This document shows positions 53,250-61,024 of a stretch of 64,000 bases of DNA, piece by piece. This DNA comes from SFLA01 sp045595165 (GTDB taxonomy: Bacteria; Bacillota; Clostridia; Oscillospirales; CAG-382). Numbering within the stretch: position 1 is the stretch's first letter; the number at the start of each line of letters is the position of its first letter. The stretch spans positions 14,657-78,656 of the forward strand of contig JAZNZY010000006.1 in assembly GCA_045595165.1 (NCBI GenBank), written 5' to 3'. The translations under genes and the position numbers were made by a program. The notes under the pieces are model-generated. The model worked only from the letters and a program-made list of their open reading frames with translations. It did no database searches and was not told the DNA's origin.

Positions 53250-53810
53250 ATGGAGGATAACAAGTTACTTCGACTACTACATAAAGACCCGAACGCCGGA
53301 ATGGAACAATTAATGAATCAGTACACAGGTCTTGTTTATGCTGTTGTCAAAAGCAAACTTGACGATTCTTATTATGTATCATCCGATATTGAAGACTGTG
53401 TGGCAGACGTGTTCAGCAAATTTTATGCGGAGCTGTCCGACTATGATCCTAAGATATCGAGTATTAAAACCTATCTATGCGTCATTGCACGCAACCAAGC
53501 AATCAATGTTTCTAAGAGACGAAGTCTCGAAGGAGGCATTTCCCTTGATGATGAACAGTCACTTTTACAGGTTGCGGATGACGTACTGATCGATAGCGAA
53601 CTCGCCGAAGATGAGCTTAGGCGTGAGGTTATCAAGGCTGTCGAAGATCTCGGAGAGCCGGACTCGAGCATCATCTTCCGTAAGTTTTATTACGGAGAGT
53701 CCTCCAAGGATATAGCCAAGGCTGTCGGTCTGACCGTATCAAATGTTGATACCCGAACACACAGAGCCTTAAACAAACTGAGAAAAATGTTTGGAGGTAA
53801 TGAGGTATGA
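53250..53810 (+). CDS. RNA polymerase sigma-70/ECF-type sigma factor
   Basis: The 186-residue protein has region 2 (about residues 15-85: MEQLMNQYTGLVYAVVKSKL, YLCVIARNQAINVSKRR) and region 4 (about 130-180: ESSKDIAKAVGLTVSNVDTRTHRALNKLRK). The ATG at 53250 follows GAGGTG; the frame extends 18 codons up without a good site. It overlaps the next gene, its probable anti-sigma factor, by four bases. It differs from the sigma factor at 37992. Confidence 0.87.
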   Translation: MEDNKLLRLLHKDPNAGMEQLMNQYTGLVYAVVKSKLDDSYYVSSDIEDCVADVFSKFYAELSDYDPKISSIKTYLCVIARNQAINVSKRRSLEGGISLDDEQSLLQVADDVLIDSELAEDELRREVIKAVEDLGEPDSSIIFRKFYYGESSKDIAKAVGLTVSNVDTRTHRALNKLRKMFGGNEV

Positions 53811-55180
53811 AGAAAACACTAAGTAATATTTTCGACGAAGCAAATGCAAACGAGCTTGAAAACCTCGTGAGTCAAAACGCTGCGTCTGATGTTTCGGCTG
53901 ATACACTTTCCTCTATCAAGAACAAAGTGTACGCCAAAACAGGAATCACCAAAGCAAATACAAAGAAGCCTATTGCTTTTCGTTGGCAATCCTATGTAGC
54001 GGTAGCTGCTTGTCTTCTCTTGATCGTCGGAGGCATCTTCGGTGCTCCGTCAATCATGAAGCTTTTTAACAATGTAGAACCGTCCATCGTTGATAATGTC
54101 CTTCCTACTGATATTGACAAAATTGTTTGGGCGGCTAACGGTCAATCTAACGATGATCCCGACGATGCCAATGCATTTGTTACATGGAACGGTTGGTCGA
54201 TGAACTACTCGCTGTACGAGGTTTTGAACCGTGCTGACAAGACCGATTTTATTGCTATTGTTGTAAGTAAAAACAATTCTACCGAATTGGATTCATTCGA
54301 ATATAAAGGCACTACCCTTGTTCAGCTTCGAACAGAACGTGATGAACTGAATCTTCTTTCCAATAAACTTATAGACTTCCACAAAGAAGGCGAATGGCTG
54401 AAGTACGGTGAGTTGCTATATACAACCGGAACTCCTGATGGAGAGAAATGGGCTAAGTCTTTTTATGACGAAAGGGTTACCTTCTACGGCGAAGACTTCA
54501 TCGAAAAGTATATTGTCAATGGTGAAGTACGAACCGATCTGCTGAATGAAGACTATGCTACTTGCCAAGAGCGTTTCTCCGAAATTGCAGAGGAAATAAA
54601 CGCTCTCATCAAAGCATACGGGGAAAGTTACGTTGACGAAGTCGAAGATATCTTTGTAAGTGCCGGTGCTTGTACAGTTGTTCGTAACAACACCGTCTTC
54701 CTATTCGAACAAAAAGATAAACTTGCCAATTTGAAAGTGAACAATAAAGAGAATTATATGTTGAGCCTTGCAAGACGTTCTGCGTTTGATGGTTCAAGCA
54801 CCAATATTCCTACTGTCGATAGTACTGTTACGGGCTTTGCGATCGATAAGATTCGTTTTGATGGTGTAAGCGGAAATATTACCACGGATGCTGATGTCGC
54901 AGACGCAATCCAAGTACTTGTTACTAACAACGATCTTTTACAGTTCGTCATTTACAGCGAAGTACACCTTACGGAAGAAGACCTTGAGGATATGCACTAC
55001 GCAAGTTTCGATCAGTGGAACTATCCTACAAGAACGGTCGTGTCCGTCAGAAGAGAAAACATCAACATGGAGGCAATTAAGGAATTGACCAAGCGCTCCG
55101 ATGTCACTTCTGTTCATATCGGTGCTCTTCTTGTTCCACTTCCTGATGATCTCGTTGACGAACCTGCGGTTGATGGCTGA
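53807..55180 (+). CDS. Putative membrane anti-sigma factor with large outer domain
   Basis: The 457-residue protein has a cytoplasmic N-terminus (about 1-58), one membrane helix (about 62-82) and a roughly 370-residue extracytoplasmic part. The layout and the ATGA overlap with the sigma gene suggest a sigma/anti-sigma pair. The outer part has no recognised domain; a helical, Glu/Lys-rich stretch (about 160-270) precedes a C-terminal alpha/beta region (about 340-445). Confidence 0.65.
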   Translation: MKKTLSNIFDEANANELENLVSQNAASDVSADTLSSIKNKVYAKTGITKANTKKPIAFRWQSYVAVAACLLLIVGGIFGAPSIMKLFNNVEPSIVDNVLPTDIDKIVWAANGQSNDDPDDANAFVTWNGWSMNYSLYEVLNRADKTDFIAIVVSKNNSTELDSFEYKGTTLVQLRTERDELNLLSNKLIDFHKEGEWLKYGELLYTTGTPDGEKWAKSFYDERVTFYGEDFIEKYIVNGEVRTDLLNEDYATCQERFSEIAEEINALIKAYGESYVDEVEDIFVSAGACTVVRNNTVFLFEQKDKLANLKVNNKENYMLSLARRSAFDGSSTNIPTVDSTVTGFAIDKIRFDGVSGNITTDADVADAIQVLVTNNDLLQFVIYSEVHLTEEDLEDMHYASFDQWNYPTRTVVSVRRENINMEAIKELTKRSDVTSVHIGALLVPLPDDLVDEPAVDG

Positions 55181-55197
55181 TAACAACAGCATATAGC

Positions 55198-55232
55198 AAA
55201 CGCCGAAAGTGTTTTTCATCACTTTCGGCGTT
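55198..55232. terminator. Terminator of the sigma/anti-sigma operon
   Basis: Stem AACGCCGAAAGTG / CACTTTCGGCGTT with a TTTTTCAT loop; it also faces the convergent small gene ending at 55236. Confidence 0.82.
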
Positions 55233-55235
55233 CTC

Positions 55236-55430
55236 TTACTTTGTTGCGTGCAGACGTACAATATCTCTCATGATATGTAGGATAAAATCAAACCATGCAA
55301 TGATTCCGATCTTTTTGGGATATCCATTCTCTCTAACAAAGAGCATAGCTTTGATTATTACTTCGGGGCTTTCGTTTGGATATAAGCTTTGAACGTATGC
55401 CACGTCCATTCCTGTTGTATCGTATTTCAT
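55236..55430 (-). CDS. Small hypothetical protein
   Basis: A 64-residue protein beginning MKYDTTGMDVAYVQSLYP with one moderately hydrophobic stretch (about 40-55). The ATG at 55430 follows GGAGG by four bases. It lies between the integrase terminator and the sigma operon; no family was recognised. Confidence 0.5.
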   Translation of the reverse strand: MKYDTTGMDVAYVQSLYPNESPEVIIKAMLFVRENGYPKKIGIIAWFDFILHIMRDIVRLHATK

Positions 55431-55445
55431 TTTTCCTCCAAGTGA

Positions 55446-55482
55446 AAACAGCGCCGAGAGCAAATGTCTCGGCGCTGTAGTT
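55446..55482 (-). terminator. Terminator of the recombinase operon
   Basis: Stem ACAGCGCCGAGA / TCTCGGCGCTGT, just past the stop of the recombinase gene at 55486. Confidence 0.85.
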
Positions 55483-55485
55483 TTG

Positions 55486-56940
55486 TTACAGGCTCATGCC
55501 TTTCATCTGTTCTTTCTCTGCTTGTATTTGCTGACGAACCTCCACGATCATTTCATCGAGGAGCCGTTCGCATTCTTCTCTTGTTTTGGCGTACACGTTA
55601 TGAGCTTCGCGCTTGCCCTGGGCATTGGTCGGAGTGAACCTTCCTTCCCACAGGTTTTCACTGATCTGATAGATTCCTCCGGTACCGCTTTTTCTGATCT
55701 TGCCCTGTTTGGGTTTGAAGTCTGTCATCGTGCGTTCGCGTTTTTCGGGCTTCGGGACGTCGTTCTCTTTGATAGCGGTGTTTGCACGTCCGATGCCCTT
55801 ATCGATCTTCTGAGCAGCATTTATCTCCATCTCCGTGGTGATATGACTGTAGATGTCCAGCGTAGTTGCGGACGAGACATGACCAATCATAGCTGATAGT
55901 GTTTTTACATCCATACCGTGTTCAAGTGCCATCGTAGCGAAGGTATGTCGCAGGTCATGGAAGCGAATGCGTTTGCATTCCGCGCGTTGCAGTACGAGCT
56001 GCATCTTGCTGTAAACCGTATGAGGATCTCTTGGGGAGTCTTCCGTTTTCACAGGCGATGGAAAAATCCATTTTGATCCGTTGGTGCTCGGCTGATATGC
56101 CTTCAGCATTTTCAGCACAGATGACGGCAGAACGATCGTCCGAATTGAGGATTTAGTTTTCGGAGGAAAGGTTTTCAGCTCACCGTTTACTCTGCTTACC
56201 TGACGCTCGATGCGTAGCTCGCCGGTGGTCATATTCAAGTCTTTCCATTGCAGTCCCATCAGCTCTCCGCGACGAAGACCTGTCGAGAGGTCGAGCAGAA
56301 AGATTTCATAATATCCGTCGTGCTTTGCTTGTATCAGAAATCTTTGCATTTCATCGTGAGTGAGCACCTGCATCTCTCTTGCCTTCTTTGGAGGAAGCTT
56401 GCAGCCGATTGCGGGGTTCATGGTAATGAGACCTTCCTTCACAGCCTTTTCAAGGGCCATACGGCAGCTTGCATGGCATCCTCTCACCATACGGTCGGAG
56501 AGTCCTTTGCCTTGCTGATCCTCGTACTGGAGCCTACCGGAGACCTTCAGACGTGTGTAGAAGTCTTGCAGGTCATTCTGAGTCAGCTTGTCTAACGCGA
56601 TGCTTCCGATTTCGGGAATGATATGCTGATAGATTCTGTTCTCATAGCTTGTGCGGGTTGTTTCTCGTATCGTTTGCTTGCAATAATGTCGGTACCAAAG
56701 ATCCATCCATTCGCCGAAGCTCATGCTTGATTTTGCCTGAGTAGGAAGCCTACCTGTGATGTGATAGGTATCTCCCTGAAGCTCCTTGAGCTTTTTTGCG
56801 CATTCAGTTTTGGTGGCTCCAAAGACGCTCTTGGTTTTTGCCTTTCCGTTATCGTCATAGCCGATAATGATTCGACCTTCCCATCGTCCGTCTTTTCTTT
56901 CTCTTATAGTACCGGTTCCGTTTTTTCTTCTTCCAGCCAC
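55486..56940 (-). CDS. Tyrosine recombinase with arm-binding-like domains at both ends
   Basis: The 484-residue integrase has an N-terminal AP2-like arm-binding domain (about 1-50: GTGTIRERKDGRWEGRI), a SAM-like core-binding domain (about 65-175) and a catalytic domain with TGLRRGEL (Arg), HDLRHTFAT (His-x-x-Arg), MIGH and the nucleophile in LDIYSH. An unusual C-terminal extension (about 400-484) contains a second GTGGIYQISENLWEGRF...RKTREEC-like arm-binding module similar to the N-terminal one. Its start overlaps the end of the next recombinase gene upstream by 37 bases, so the two are co-translated. Confidence 0.9.
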   Translation of the reverse strand: MAGRRKNGTGTIRERKDGRWEGRIIIGYDDNGKAKTKSVFGATKTECAKKLKELQGDTYHITGRLPTQAKSSMSFGEWMDLWYRHYCKQTIRETTRTSYENRIYQHIIPEIGSIALDKLTQNDLQDFYTRLKVSGRLQYEDQQGKGLSDRMVRGCHASCRMALEKAVKEGLITMNPAIGCKLPPKKAREMQVLTHDEMQRFLIQAKHDGYYEIFLLDLSTGLRRGELMGLQWKDLNMTTGELRIERQVSRVNGELKTFPPKTKSSIRTIVLPSSVLKMLKAYQPSTNGSKWIFPSPVKTEDSPRDPHTVYSKMQLVLQRAECKRIRFHDLRHTFATMALEHGMDVKTLSAMIGHVSSATTLDIYSHITTEMEINAAQKIDKGIGRANTAIKENDVPKPEKRERTMTDFKPKQGKIRKSGTGGIYQISENLWEGRFTPTNAQGKREAHNVYAKTREECERLLDEMIVEVRQQIQAEKEQMKGMSL

Positions 56941-58103
56941 GGCATTAAATCCTTTCCGAGTATTTCTTCCATAAAGTCACCCACGATCTCCGAGGCTCGG
57001 AATTGCATATCGTTTGTGACGTGGGTGTAGGTGTCAAGTGTGAACGATGCGTTCGTGTGACCGAGAATACCCGACAGCGTTTTTGCATCGACACCGCTTT
57101 TAATTGCGTGTGTTGCGAAGGTGTGACGCAGGTCGTGGAAGCGTATCGACGGCAAATCAAGATCCTTTAATATCTGTTTGTGCCGATGATACGCTGCACT
57201 CGGTGCGGTCGGTTGTCCGTTGTATTTAATACTCGGAAATACCCAGTCGCTATTGACCTTTCCTTTGCGCTCCAATAGCACTTGGTATGTACTCTCAGGC
57301 AGATGTATCGTTCTTTTGCCTTTTTCAGTCTTAGGATCCCCGAGGTGTGCTTTTCCTTTGACCACTCTTCCCAAGGAACGCAGTATCTTGAGTGTTCCTT
57401 TCTTTTCATCGAAGTCCTCCCAACGCAGACCGCAGATTTCTCCGAGTCTGAGACCGGTAGTCAGTTCGAGATAGAAGAAGTCGTGCCATACGGGATCCTT
57501 CGTTATGGCATCCATATATTTTTCTAACTGTTCATCATTGAGGACAGTCATTTCCTTATAATTGCACCCAGGCACTACCGTTCCTTCGGTTGGGTTAATT
57601 GCAATCAGACGTTTTCTCTGTGCCGCTTCCATCGCTTCATGAAACATCATATGAAGTCTGCGAACAGTCGAGTCTGACATTTCGGGGCCAAGCTCTGCAA
57701 CATTTTTTGTCCGTCCGGACTTCTTGAATTTGTTATACATTCGCTGACAGTCTGCGGTTGTAAGAAGCTTTACTTGCTTATCGCCGATGTACTCGCAGAT
57801 CTTTTCGCATTCGTATCGATAGCTTTTCAGCGTGGATGGTCTTAGCTTTGGCTCTGCATATTCCTTCAGCCACTTATCCAGCCACTCACGAACCGTCATG
57901 GAGCTTTCTTCTGTAAGCTCGACGCCTTTATAATCATCAATGAGCTTTCTGAGCTTCGGCATCAACTCTTTCTGAGTCTTTGCAAACACAGATTTGTAAA
58001 TTGGTTTTCCGTTTTCTTTATGTCCGACGGTAATAAAGCCTTCCCATCGTCCGTCGGTTCTTTTTCGAACGGTTCCTTCGCCGTTCGCTCGTTTGCTTCC
58101 CAT
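56904..58103 (-). CDS. Tyrosine recombinase (phage/ICE integrase type)
   Basis: The 399-residue integrase has an N-terminal AP2-like arm-binding domain (GEGTVRKRTDGRWEGFI), a core-binding domain and the catalytic residues in TGLRLGEI (Arg), HDLRHTFAT (His-x-x-Arg), ILGH and LDTYTH (Tyr). It is the upstream member of the overlapping pair and is preceded by the excisionase-like gene, the usual xis-int order. It would integrate and excise the element; the target is probably the nearby tRNA-Pro but this is not shown. Confidence 0.92.
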   Translation of the reverse strand: MGSKRANGEGTVRKRTDGRWEGFITVGHKENGKPIYKSVFAKTQKELMPKLRKLIDDYKGVELTEESSMTVREWLDKWLKEYAEPKLRPSTLKSYRYECEKICEYIGDKQVKLLTTADCQRMYNKFKKSGRTKNVAELGPEMSDSTVRRLHMMFHEAMEAAQRKRLIAINPTEGTVVPGCNYKEMTVLNDEQLEKYMDAITKDPVWHDFFYLELTTGLRLGEICGLRWEDFDEKKGTLKILRSLGRVVKGKAHLGDPKTEKGKRTIHLPESTYQVLLERKGKVNSDWVFPSIKYNGQPTAPSAAYHRHKQILKDLDLPSIRFHDLRHTFATHAIKSGVDAKTLSGILGHTNASFTLDTYTHVTNDMQFRASEIVGDFMEEILGKDLMPWLEEEKTEPVL

Positions 58104-58208
58104 GTTGATACCTCCTGTTTTAGTTCAACACAATATCACTAACCTTTCTCAAAGTCCAGGCAGAATCGGCAGTTCAAGAAACTTTATCATTTCAGACTCT
58201 TTCTTTGT

Positions 58209-58412
58209 TTACTGCATCATCTTATTTTCCACCCATTCCTTGAGCTTATCTCTCGGAACGAGGATTCTGCTGCCGATCTTAATTGAAGGAAACTCCTTCT
58301 CGTGCATCAGCTCATATCCTGAGGACTGAGAAATTCCAAAGAGCTTGGCAACAGTTGCGACATTGAGGAACATCGGAAGTTCATCAAAGGTTTTATATAC
58401 AGTTTCGTTCAT
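58209..58412 (-). CDS. Excisionase-like helix-turn-helix protein
   Basis: The 67-residue protein is a single MerR-like winged helix of the excisionase class (FLNVATVAKLFGISQSSGYELMHEKEFPSIKIGSRILVPRDKLKEWV). It lies about 105 bases upstream of the recombinases in the same direction and probably controls the direction of recombination. Confidence 0.87.
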   Translation of the reverse strand: MNETVYKTFDELPMFLNVATVAKLFGISQSSGYELMHEKEFPSIKIGSRILVPRDKLKEWVENKMMQ

Positions 58413-58447
58413 GCGATTTCCTCCTTTTCGCTATGTATGTGTCCAAC

Positions 58448-58822
58448 TCAGTTGAACACTTTTTCGATGCCGGTGTAGGTGTACCCTAATCGGCAGATAT
58501 GAATTGCTGTTAGGAACAGATCAAACAGCTTGTCGGGTACAAGATATCGATCACAGATATCTTTGAGTGTGATGTGCGTCTCGCCGTGGTAGATATCCTT
58601 GGCAACGATGAACACGGTATAGTTGTTTGTGGTGTATTCCTTGGGACGGATCTTGGAAAAGTCGATCACTTTTCGTTCGATCTCATACTTGGCTGCCCTC
58701 CACAGATCTCGGTCGGCAGTAAGTAAATAAAGAGCTGCAAGGTATTCATTGGGGCATTTACAAGGATTGCCGTTGACCTGCTTTTCGAAGATTCTCTGAT
58801 GCGTCTTGTTTTTATAGTACAT
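58448..58822 (-). CDS. Hypothetical protein (DUF6075-like)
   Basis: The 124-residue soluble protein includes PNEYLAALYLLTADRDLWRAAK, which resembles small proteins of Firmicute mobile elements grouped under DUF6075; this assignment is tentative. It follows the MazF gene by 17 bases on the minus strand and precedes the excisionase gene. Confidence 0.5.
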   Translation of the reverse strand: MYYKNKTHQRIFEKQVNGNPCKCPNEYLAALYLLTADRDLWRAAKYEIERKVIDFSKIRPKEYTTNNYTVFIVAKDIYHGETHITLKDICDRYLVPDKLFDLFLTAIHICRLGYTYTGIEKVFN

Positions 58823-58839
58823 TTTGTTATCCTCCCTGG

Positions 58840-59181
58840 TTACCTTACGATTCCGAGACTACAAAGGGCTGCGTCCTCGATCAGCGCCATTGTTTTGTCG
58901 CTCACGTGTCCGATCATCGAACAAAGCCTTTGCTTATCAATGGTTCTTATCTGCTCGAGCATTACGATGGAATCATCGGACAAGCCCGAGCTTTCGTCTT
59001 TGACATGTACGTGGGTAGGTAGCTTCTTTTTCTGACTGCTTGTTACCATTGCTGCGATGGTCGTGGGGCTATACAGATTTCCAATATCGTTCTGAATCAC
59101 AATTATGGGCCTGTGTCCTTTTTGTTCAGAACCGATAACAGGATCAAGGTCTGCATAGTACACGTCGCCTCGTTTAATCAT
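58840..59181 (-). CDS. MazF/PemK family endoribonuclease toxin
   Basis: The 113-residue protein has the complete MazF fold: IKRGDVYYADLDPVIGSEQKGHRPIIVIQND, MVTSSQKKKLPTHV and EQIRTIDKQRL. MazF cleaves mRNA at short motifs. No short antitoxin gene of the MazE type lies directly upstream; the 420 bases there are structured and hold only a possible 23-codon frame. The antitoxin may be elsewhere, may be the DUF6075-like product, or the toxin may be controlled at the RNA level. Confidence 0.88.
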   Translation of the reverse strand: MIKRGDVYYADLDPVIGSEQKGHRPIIVIQNDIGNLYSPTTIAAMVTSSQKKKLPTHVHVKDESSGLSDDSIVMLEQIRTIDKQRLCSMIGHVSDKTMALIEDAALCSLGIVR

Positions 59182-59189
59182 GGCGATAC

Positions 59190-59610
59190 CTCCTTCGTGT
59201 TATGTAAGAGGGATCGGCGGTGTTGGCACCGATCCCAAATTCGTTTTGCGTTAATTATGTGCCGTATTCGTTCTTAACCCCTCGGCATAGGCAGACAACA
59301 GACGAAAGATGGCTGATCTTTCTCATTGGACTCTCACCACCCCCGGGTACTCCGGAAGCCGCGCTTTCGCTACGGAAGTATCATTGTGACCGTTACTTGT
59401 CTTCGCTCTTCTCGGAAGCCGTCCGAGAATTTTCCCAACGAGCACAGCTCCTTCGGAAAGGAGCTGTGCCTTGGGAATGTCGCTTGTCGCTATCACCTGA
59501 CAATAACGGCAATGTATCTGTTGCAGGTATATTTAATTTTGTCAAGGATCACGAGAGGAGCTGTTTTGTCCTCTCATCCTTTATTGGGCACTTTTTTTGA
59601 GTTTTTAGGA
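59190..59610 (-). ncRNA. Highly structured intergenic region, candidate RNA element
   Basis: On the minus strand several strong hairpins follow one another: GAGAGGA / TCCTCTC (near 59560-59580), a long stem TTCCCAA + GCACAGCTCCTT / AAGGAGCTGTGC + TTGGGAA (59432-59484), TTCTCGGA / TCCGAGAA (59412-59433), and an ACTTCCG...CGGAGT stem (59348-59378). A GGATCGG / CCGATCC hairpin (59211-59237) lies near the mazF start. No long reading frame is present. It may be a regulatory leader for mazF or an independent structured RNA; no known family was recognised. Confidence 0.5.
59255..59326 (-). CDS. Possible 23-residue peptide in the structured region
   Basis: ATG at 59326 after GGTGGTGAGAG opens 23 codons (MRKISHLSSVVCLCRGVKN plus EYGT) ending in TAA. 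It lies about 75 bases before the mazF start. It may be a leader peptide or chance; conservation would decide. Confidence 0.3.
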   Translation of the reverse strand: MRKISHLSSVVCLCRGVKNEYGT

Positions 59611-59616
59611 AAGAAA

Positions 59617-60174
59617 TCAGAAAAAATTTTTTAATTTTTTCAAGACGCACTTTCTCCTATAATCAACTGTAGTAAAATGAACCCCAATTTGTGAGGCATA
59701 CTGTTGCAGAGTCATCGGCTTGTCCTGCAGATACAACGCACAGATTAATGCATACTCTTCTTCGGTAAGTGAGTCGAGTGCTCTGCGAAGTGTTTCAAGG
59801 TCGAACTGACGAAGCACGTCATCTTCAATGCTGTCATCATCATTTGGGATAACTTCATCGCCGGTGCTTGTCCCATCCTCCGTTTCAAAGTAGTCAAAGG
59901 ATACCGTTATGTATCCCGATTCCTTTTGCCAGTCAGACATATAGCGTCGACGGCGCTTGTCTGTTTCAAATGCAATCTGCTGTTCTTTGTCCGTGATCTC
60001 CACGCCAACGGCAACACCGTTGTCATCGGTATCAACAAAGAAATAAGTTTTCTTTCCTCTCTCGGTCTGTAAGAAGTCATACAGAGCCTGTCCGGTGAGG
60101 CGTGTCCATCTCTTGCTTCCGTCTGCGGAAACGTACTGTCCGTTGTTATCTTCGATATAAAATACTTTAATCAT
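59617..60174 (-). CDS. Sigma-70-like regulator of mobile elements
   Basis: The 185-residue protein begins MIKVFYIEDNNGQYVSADGS and contains TRLTGQALYDFLQTERGKKTYFF, typical of a family found in clostridial conjugative elements. Its C-terminus is a sigma region 4-like helix-turn-helix (about 125-182: LDSLTEEEYALICALY, MTLQQYASQIGVHFTTVDYRRKCVLKKLKN). It may direct RNA polymerase to element promoters. Its ribosome binding site AAAAGGAG is locked in a long hairpin (60179-60235). Confidence 0.75.
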   Translation of the reverse strand: MIKVFYIEDNNGQYVSADGSKRWTRLTGQALYDFLQTERGKKTYFFVDTDDNGVAVGVEITDKEQQIAFETDKRRRRYMSDWQKESGYITVSFDYFETEDGTSTGDEVIPNDDDSIEDDVLRQFDLETLRRALDSLTEEEYALICALYLQDKPMTLQQYASQIGVHFTTVDYRRKCVLKKLKNFF

Positions 60175-60178
60175 TCTT

Positions 60179-60235
60179 GTGATCTCCTTTTGATTTTTGA
60201 ATTTGATTGGTTCGAGTTCAAAAATCGGAGATCAC
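60179..60235 (-). promoter_or_regulatory. RBS-sequestering hairpin before the sigma-like gene
   Basis: GTGATCTCC (60179-60187) pairs with GGAGATCAC (60227-60235), and GATTTTTGAA (60192-60201) pairs with TTCAAAAATC (60217-60226), with a 15-base loop. In the mRNA the AAAAGGAG ribosome binding site, nine bases before the ATG, lies in this stem and the adjoining bulge. Confidence 0.7.
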
Positions 60236-60513
60236 GGGTACTTAGCTATGTAGCAAAGCCAACTCCTAAACATAAAAAATCCTTTCTGCTTTTTAGGCAG
60301 AAAGGATGCAATAAAAATGGGCATGACAAAAACAACCTAAAAAGCTGTTTGTCATGCCCTATCTCGATGGTCAGTATTCTCACCCGAGTTATCGGGTGGA
60401 TATAAGCTCTTTTCCGGCTTGCTTTACTGATCTATGATCAGCGTGTCCGGCGGATGGAATGCTATGTACGAAACGTATTAATAGTTTACAATGGCTATTT
60501 AATTTTTACTTGC
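60236..60513. terminator. Intergenic stretch with two terminator-like hairpins
   Basis: Hairpins ATCCTTTCTGC / GCAGAAAGGAT (60280-60307) and GGGCATGACAAA / TTTGTCATGCCC (60319-60359) lie here. They would stop transcripts from the zinc-ribbon gene before the sigma-like gene. No gene was seen in the remaining 150 bases. Confidence 0.6.
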
Positions 60514-60732
60514 TCACTCTTTTGAAAAGTGAATGAGAAACTTTTGAGAGCACTTGGGACATTTCAGTATAATCTTACTGCCTGTCTTTTCCTGGTGATC
60601 GGTCTTTAGCGCGATCACCGTTGCTATGTCTCCTTTAGGCTTATCGCAGAGCCTACCACGTTTGCACGAAGGACATCTGACATACTCGCTTTTAATGTCT
60701 ACATCCTCGTACACTTGCTGAATGAAAATCAT
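60514..60732 (-). CDS. Small zinc-ribbon protein
   Basis: The 72-residue protein has two CxxC pairs (RCPSCKRGRLC and KCPKCSQKF), i.e. a zinc ribbon, resembling Cys-rich KTR-type proteins of mobile elements but without the KTR motif. The ATG at 60732 is eight bases after AAAGGAAG; a GTG/ATG pair three codons earlier is less well placed. The site GGAAGTGAT can pair with ATCACTTCC about 90 bases upstream (60831-60839). Confidence 0.65.
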   Translation of the reverse strand: MIFIQQVYEDVDIKSEYVRCPSCKRGRLCDKPKGDIATVIALKTDHQEKTGSKIILKCPKCSQKFLIHFSKE

Positions 60733-60840
60733 ACCGATCACTTCCTTTATTTTGAATTTGAGAAAAACTTCTCGACCCTTATTGATAAACTCCTTCCTGT
60801 TTAGATTAATGAAAGTGATCTTTTCTGATAGGAAGTGATT
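60733..60840 (-). promoter_or_regulatory. Second RBS-pairing inverted repeat
   Basis: On the minus strand, AATCACTTCC (60840-60831) is complementary to the ribosome binding site GGAAGTGATC (60745-60736) of the zinc-ribbon gene; the loop is about 85 bases. A second near match, GATCACTTTC (60823-60814), lies between. The arrangement parallels the hairpin before the sigma-like gene. Confidence 0.5.
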
Positions 60841-60971
60841 GTTATCTTACGGTTCAGTCATTTCCTCGACATTATTATACCAAAACCTCAACCGTGAATT
60901 TTGTTGGATTGTGTACTGTTCTTGACAAATTTTTCTTGACGGCGGTGATATAATGAGTCGGGCACCGTCTG

Positions 60972-60991
60972 TGTTCAGTAAAAACTGAACA
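60972..60991. promoter_or_regulatory. Operator copy 1 (TGTTCAGT-N4-ACTGAACA)
   Basis: A perfect 8-4-8 palindrome. The same half sites occur at 62049-62066 upstream of the XRE repressor. A TATAAT box on the plus strand (60948-60953) lies just before it. It probably binds the ImmR-like repressor and controls the genes to its left. Confidence 0.7.
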
Positions 60992-61000
60992 TTATGGGTA

Positions 61001-61024
61001 AAAAAAGCCGTTTTATCGGCTTTA
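61001..61024 (-). terminator. Terminator of the ImmA-like gene
   Basis: Stem AAAGCCG / CGGCTTT followed on the minus strand by TTTTTTA; it overlaps the stop codon. Confidence 0.75.

Noticed and set aside
59220..59634. Two plus-strand frames of 126 and 102 codons
   Set aside because: They lie across strong hairpins, lack ribosome binding sites and give no protein-like sequence; the structured-RNA reading is preferred.
60921..60953. Plus-strand promoter TTGACA...TATAAT before operator copy 1
   Set aside because: The spacer is 21 bp, too long for a normal promoter, and no plus-strand gene follows.
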